The position numbers and the translations under genes are program-made. Shown here in pieces: positions 25,514-25,722 of a DNA stretch of 25,722 nucleotides. Under the pieces are notes generated by a model that was given only the letters and a program-made list of their open reading frames with translations, searched no databases and was not told the origin of the DNA. Numbering within the stretch: the stretch's first letter is position 1; every line of letters starts with the position of its first letter. The stretch spans positions 1-25,722 of the forward strand of contig DLRK01000107.1 in assembly GCA_002501065.1 (NCBI GenBank). Direction: 5' to 3'. The stretch comes from Akkermansiaceae bacterium UBA7890. Its GTDB lineage: Bacteria > Verrucomicrobiota > Verrucomicrobiia > Verrucomicrobiales > Akkermansiaceae.

Positions 25514-25607
25514 GCGTAAAGACGTCGGCTGAGGCCTTGAAACTTCACGGATCGACATGCAAGGGGCTTCGATGCCCTTCGCCGGAGGCAACGCTCCCGG
25601 CCGCGCC

Positions 25608-25722
25608 TTACTCGGCTGCCGGGGACTCTTCTGCAGCAGGGGATTCCTTTTCGGGAGCCTCCTCTGCGGCCGACTTCTCCTCAGTCGCCTCCGGAGCGGC
25701 CTTCTTGGCAGCCTTCTTGGCA
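25608..25722 (-). CDS. C-terminal tail of a protein rich in Ala, Lys and Glu, cut by window edge
   Basis: Only the last 37 residues are visible on the minus strand, ending with TAA at 25608-25610. They read as AKKAAKKAAP followed by Glu/Ala/Ser/Pro-rich sequence to the end (AAEESPAAE). Such disordered Lys-Ala then Glu-Ala tails are common as C-terminal extensions of ribosomal proteins (for example S16, L17 or L21) and of histone-like proteins in this group; which one this is cannot be told. The frame and stop are clear, the family is not. The amidase start lies 94 bp downstream. Confidence 0.6.
   Translation of the reverse strand, partial: AKKAAKKAAPEATEEKSAAEEAPEKESPAAEESPAAE

Overview
The window looks like a high-GC chromosomal segment from a member of the Verrucomicrobiota (a related PVC lineage is the main alternative). 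The evidence is an ECF sigma factor of the Rhodopirellula/Verrucomicrobium type overlapping a FecR-like anti-sigma gene, 32-residue-period repeat proteins, large secreted PQQ-dehydrogenase/cytochrome c and NIPSNAP proteins, a bacterial GlnRS, and generally weak Shine-Dalgarno sequences. No rRNA, tRNA, insertion sequence, CRISPR array, phage or integron signal was seen. The taxonomic call is inference from protein style.

Layout. (1) 1-4764, minus strand: ECF sigma factor, FecR-like membrane protein, and two paralogous membrane-anchored repeat (solenoid) proteins. These overlap or nearly touch and form one operon. They are followed by the start of a secreted beta-propeller-like gene cut by the window edge. 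(2) 4859-5590, minus: a creatininase-family amidohydrolase. (3) 5663-11159, plus: a secreted glycosidase-like TIM-barrel protein overlapping a 1223-residue secreted sugar dehydrogenase/multihaem cytochrome fusion. (4) 11164-14557, minus: a secreted sialidase-like BNR protein followed by a secreted propeller-NIPSNAP-NIPSNAP fusion. (5) 14772-16175, plus: pyruvate kinase. (6) 16191-18205, minus: rpsN (S14), an FmdB-type zinc ribbon protein and a CorC/HlyC-type CBS membrane protein. (7) 18383-19789, plus: class II fumarase. (8) 19871-25722, minus: a small exported protein with a C-terminal membrane anchor, a 326-bp AT-rich intergenic stretch, glnS, an M20 dipeptidase, a small membrane protein, an amidase, and the Ala/Lys/Glu-rich tail of a gene cut by the right edge.

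How the genes fit together. Blocks 2-4 suggest exported capacity for glycans and sugars: glycosidase-like and sialidase-like proteins, and a PQQ sugar dehydrogenase passing electrons to its own c-type haems. Block 1 is a probable signal-responsive envelope module in which the sigma/anti-sigma pair is cotranscribed with two solenoid proteins. Blocks 5-8 are mostly housekeeping: glycolysis, TCA cycle, translation and peptide turnover.

I found no convincing complete undescribed system such as a defence island or gene-transfer element. The strongest candidates for novelty are the sigma/FecR/twin-solenoid operon with its exact 32-residue repeat, the dehydrogenase-cytochrome-'YRHNSHAD' fusion, the propeller-NIPSNAP fusion, a pyruvate kinase with altered cation-site residues, and several perfect inverted or direct repeats in intergenic DNA.
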